From: Pseudomonadota bacterium
GTDB taxonomy: Bacteria > Pseudomonadota > Alphaproteobacteria > Azospirillales > Azospirillaceae
Assembly (NCBI GenBank): GCA_023412175.1
Contig: JAEYOB010000736.1
Location: forward strand, 1 to 6,280
Length of the DNA stretch: 6,280 nt
Direction of reading: 5' to 3'
A program made the position numbers and the translations under genes. Within the stretch, counting starts at the first letter, position 1, and the number at the start of each line of letters is the position of its first letter. The notes under the pieces were generated by a model. That model worked only from the letters and a program-made list of their open reading frames with translations. It made no database searches and was not told the DNA's origin. Below are positions 4,138-6,280 of the stretch, in pieces.

Positions 4138-6280
4138 TTGTCATTTCGCTCCGCGGCCGAACTCGGCGAACTGGACGGCCCGTTGGCGGCCGCCTTTCCG
4201 CGCGGAACGGATTTCCTCGCCTCGCTGGCGTCGAGCTTCATCGACCACGCGGTGTTCGCGCTGATCTACGTGGGCGCCGACCTGCGCTGCCGGCATGCGG
4301 CTCCCCGTTTCGCCAGCCTCCTGGAGACGTCGGCAGAGTTCATCGTCGGGCGCGACTTCGGCGAGATCGATCATCCCATGGCCGGTGCCGTCGCCGAGGC
4401 GTTGTGCGGGGCGGCCTCCACCGGCGCCACAATGCCGGTGGACTGTCTTGCCGCGCGCGGCGATGGCCGGCGCATCCTGCTCACCGGCAGCGTGATCCCG
4501 CATCGCGGAACGGACGGGGCGGTGGCCGGCTATCTCGGCGTCTTCCAGGACGTCGCCGACGAGGAGCGCATCGCCGAGTTCGTCACGTGCCGCGACCCGT
4601 TCGTCGCGACGCTGCTGGACGCGGCCGTGGACGGGATCGTCATCACCGATCGCACCGGCACCATCCGCACCATCAACCGCGCCTGCTGCCAGCAGTTCGG
4701 CTACGACGAGGCGGACCTGCTGGGCCGGAATGTGACGGTGCTGATGCCGCCGCCGTTCTCGCGCGACCATGACCGCTTCATCCAGACCTACCTGCAGACC
4801 GAACGCGCCAAGATCATCGGTATCGGCCGCGAATCCCTGGGCCGGCGCAAGGATGGCACCATCTTCCCCATCCACCTCAGCGTCGGAGAGGCGCGGATGG
4901 GCGGGGAGGTCTCCTTCATCGCCATGATCCGCGACATTTCCGACCGGCTGGCGGCGGAGCAGCGTGCCTCCTATCTGGCGCGGCACGATGCGCTGACCGG
5001 GGTGCTGACCCGCACCGCCTTCCTGGAGGAGTGCGAGGCGGTGCTGGCGGGCGGAAGCGAAGGGGGGGCGTGCTTCGCGCTCTATTCGCTGGACGTCGAC
5101 CAGTTCAGCGACATCAACGAGGCGTTCGGGTTCCATGTCGGCGATGCGGCGTTGAAGGCGCTGGTCAGCCGCGTCACCGAGGTGCTCCCCAAGGAGACCT
5201 ACATCTGCCGCATCGCGGCCGACGAGTTCGCCGCCTTGTCGCGGGTGGACGGCCCGGAGATGGCCCGCACGCTCGCCGATGTGCTGCACGACCGCCTGAC
5301 GGCGTCCATCTACGCCGACCGCCACTGGGTCCGGCTGCGCGTCTCCATCGGCGCCGCGGTGTTCGACGATACGGTGCGGCGCGTCGAGGAACTGAACGCC
5401 AAGGCCAAGCTGGCGCTGCAATCGGTGCAGCACAACGGCGGCAACGCCGTGTGCTTCTACACGCCGGAAATGGCGGCGGCGGCGACGCGGCGCATGCTGC
5501 TGACCATGCATCTGGCGCACGCCATCGAGCGCAACGAACTGCACCTCGTCTACCAGCCCATCGTCGAGGCCAAGAGCGGCGCCGTGACCAGCGCCGAGGC
5601 GCTGCTGCGCTGGAACCACCATACGCTTGGTGCCATTTCCCCCGGCGAGTTCATCCCGGTCGCCGAGGAAAGCGGACTGATCGTCCCGATCACCGACTGG
5701 GTGCTGTCCGCCGTGGTGCGGCAGATGGCCGAGTGGGACAGGCAGGGGGTGCTGCCCAAGCGGGTCTTCCTCAACATCTCCGGTCAGCAGTTCCTGCGCG
5801 GCAACCTGACCCACCGGCTCCTGGAGCTGCTGGAGGGGCAGTCGCACCTGCGTGGCCATCTCGGCCTGGAGATCACGGAGCAGGCCGCGGTGCGCGACCT
5901 CAAGGCCGCGGTGCGGACGTTGAGCGAACTGGCCGACGTCGGCGTGCAGGTGGCGATCGACGATTTCGGCTCCGGCTATTCGTCGCTCAGCTACGTCCAG
6001 CAGCTGCCGGTGGCGAAGCTGAAGATCGACCGCGCCTTCATCGTCGACGTGCCGGAGAACAGCCGCAACGCCGCGCTGGTGCGCGCCGCCGTCGGCATGG
6101 CGCACGGCCTCGGCCTTGTCACCGTCGCCGAGGGCGTCGAGACGGCGGAGCAGCACGCGTTCCTGGCCTCCACCGGCTGCGACCAGTTGCAGGGCTACCT
6201 GTTCGGCCGGCCGATGCTGCCGGAAGCGCTGGCCGAGATGGTCCGCGGGCAGAGGGCGGCCGAGAAGAACGCCGTGGCGC
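4138..6280 (+). CDS. PAS-PAS(FixL-like)-GGDEF-EAL protein, probable haem-based oxygen-sensing c-di-GMP phosphodiesterase (3' end outside)
   Basis: 714 codons are visible and the frame is open at the right edge; the EAL domain is essentially complete, so little is missing. Domains: PAS1 about 20-150, PAS2 160-275, GGDEF 285-445, EAL 455-700. No membrane segment or signal peptide is seen, so it should be cytoplasmic. PAS2 carries His211, then 20 residues later Arg231 in IIGIGR, matching the haem-ligand His200 and distal Arg220 of Bradyrhizobium FixL with no gap; Leu247 and Val249 match Leu236 and Ile238. In the GGDEF domain the signature is AADEF (360-364) and no RxxD I-site precedes it, though metal- and guanine-site residues Asp319, Asn327 and Asp336 remain. 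The EAL domain keeps Glu487 (EALLRW), Asn546, Glu578, Glu581, Asp608-Asp609 (DDFGSGY), Lys629, Glu665, Glu668 and Gln685, so c-di-GMP hydrolysis to pGpG is expected. AxPDEA1 and DosP have a related build. Haem binding is inferred. Confidence 0.93.
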   Translation, partial: MSFRSAAELGELDGPLAAAFPRGTDFLASLASSFIDHAVFALIYVGADLRCRHAAPRFASLLETSAEFIVGRDFGEIDHPMAGAVAEALCGAASTGATMPVDCLAARGDGRRILLTGSVIPHRGTDGAVAGYLGVFQDVADEERIAEFVTCRDPFVATLLDAAVDGIVITDRTGTIRTINRACCQQFGYDEADLLGRNVTVLMPPPFSRDHDRFIQTYLQTERAKIIGIGRESLGRRKDGTIFPIHLSVGEARMGGEVSFIAMIRDISDRLAAEQRASYLARHDALTGVLTRTAFLEECEAVLAGGSEGGACFALYSLDVDQFSDINEAFGFHVGDAALKALVSRVTEVLPKETYICRIAADEFAALSRVDGPEMARTLADVLHDRLTASIYADRHWVRLRVSIGAAVFDDTVRRVEELNAKAKLALQSVQHNGGNAVCFYTPEMAAAATRRMLLTMHLAHAIERNELHLVYQPIVEAKSGAVTSAEALLRWNHHTLGAISPGEFIPVAEESGLIVPITDWVLSAVVRQMAEWDRQGVLPKRVFLNISGQQFLRGNLTHRLLELLEGQSHLRGHLGLEITEQAAVRDLKAAVRTLSELADVGVQVAIDDFGSGYSSLSYVQQLPVAKLKIDRAFIVDVPENSRNAALVRAAVGMAHGLGLVTVAEGVETAEQHAFLASTGCDQLQGYLFGRPMLPEALAEMVRGQRAAEKNAVA

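Noticed and set aside
4141..6156. 671-codon open frame on the minus strand opposite the PAS-GGDEF-EAL gene
   Set aside because: It is His/Arg/Gly/Gln-rich with no recognisable domain, and long antisense frames are common opposite GC-rich genes with G/C third positions. The plus-strand protein has clear domains throughout.

Overview
The window is high-GC DNA with strong G/C preference at third codon positions. The protein types (a GlgE-type maltosyltransferase, a type II NADH dehydrogenase, and a PAS-PAS-GGDEF-EAL protein whose second PAS resembles rhizobial FixL) suggest an alphaproteobacterium, perhaps of the Azospirillum/Rhodospirillales group. This placement is inferred from protein style only; there is no rRNA or other marker here. 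I see no insertion sequence, CRISPR array, tRNA, rRNA or phage gene. It reads as ordinary chromosome.

Layout. Positions 1-1583 hold the 3' part of glgE (start outside the window), which builds alpha-glucan from maltose-1-phosphate. Two bases after its stop begins ndh (1586-2929), a single-subunit NADH:quinone oxidoreductase; the pair looks co-transcribed. A 65-residue gene of unknown function lies on the minus strand (2957-3154), tail to tail with ndh and head to head with a 150-residue predicted lipoprotein (3281-3733). A 404-base non-coding stretch (3734-4137) follows. It is less GC-rich in parts and rich in structure: an inverted repeat, a long terminator-like hairpin, a near-perfect dyad overlapping a possible -35 box, two candidate sigma70 promoters and a hairpin just ahead of the ribosome binding site. 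It leads into a large c-di-GMP signalling gene that starts at a TTG (4138) and runs off the right edge with 714 codons visible.

The most interesting item is that last gene. Its second PAS domain aligns without gaps to the haem pocket of Bradyrhizobium FixL, keeping the proximal histidine and the distal oxygen-contacting arginine exactly 20 residues apart. The GGDEF signature is degenerate (AADEF) with no RxxD inhibitory site, while the EAL domain keeps every catalytic residue I can check. Together this predicts an oxygen-responsive c-di-GMP phosphodiesterase of the AxPDEA1/DosP kind. The assignment is an inference from residues, not a demonstrated activity.

The genes do not form one pathway. 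glgE and ndh may share a transcript linking glucan storage and NADH oxidation; the small gene, the lipoprotein and the signalling gene appear to be separate transcription units.
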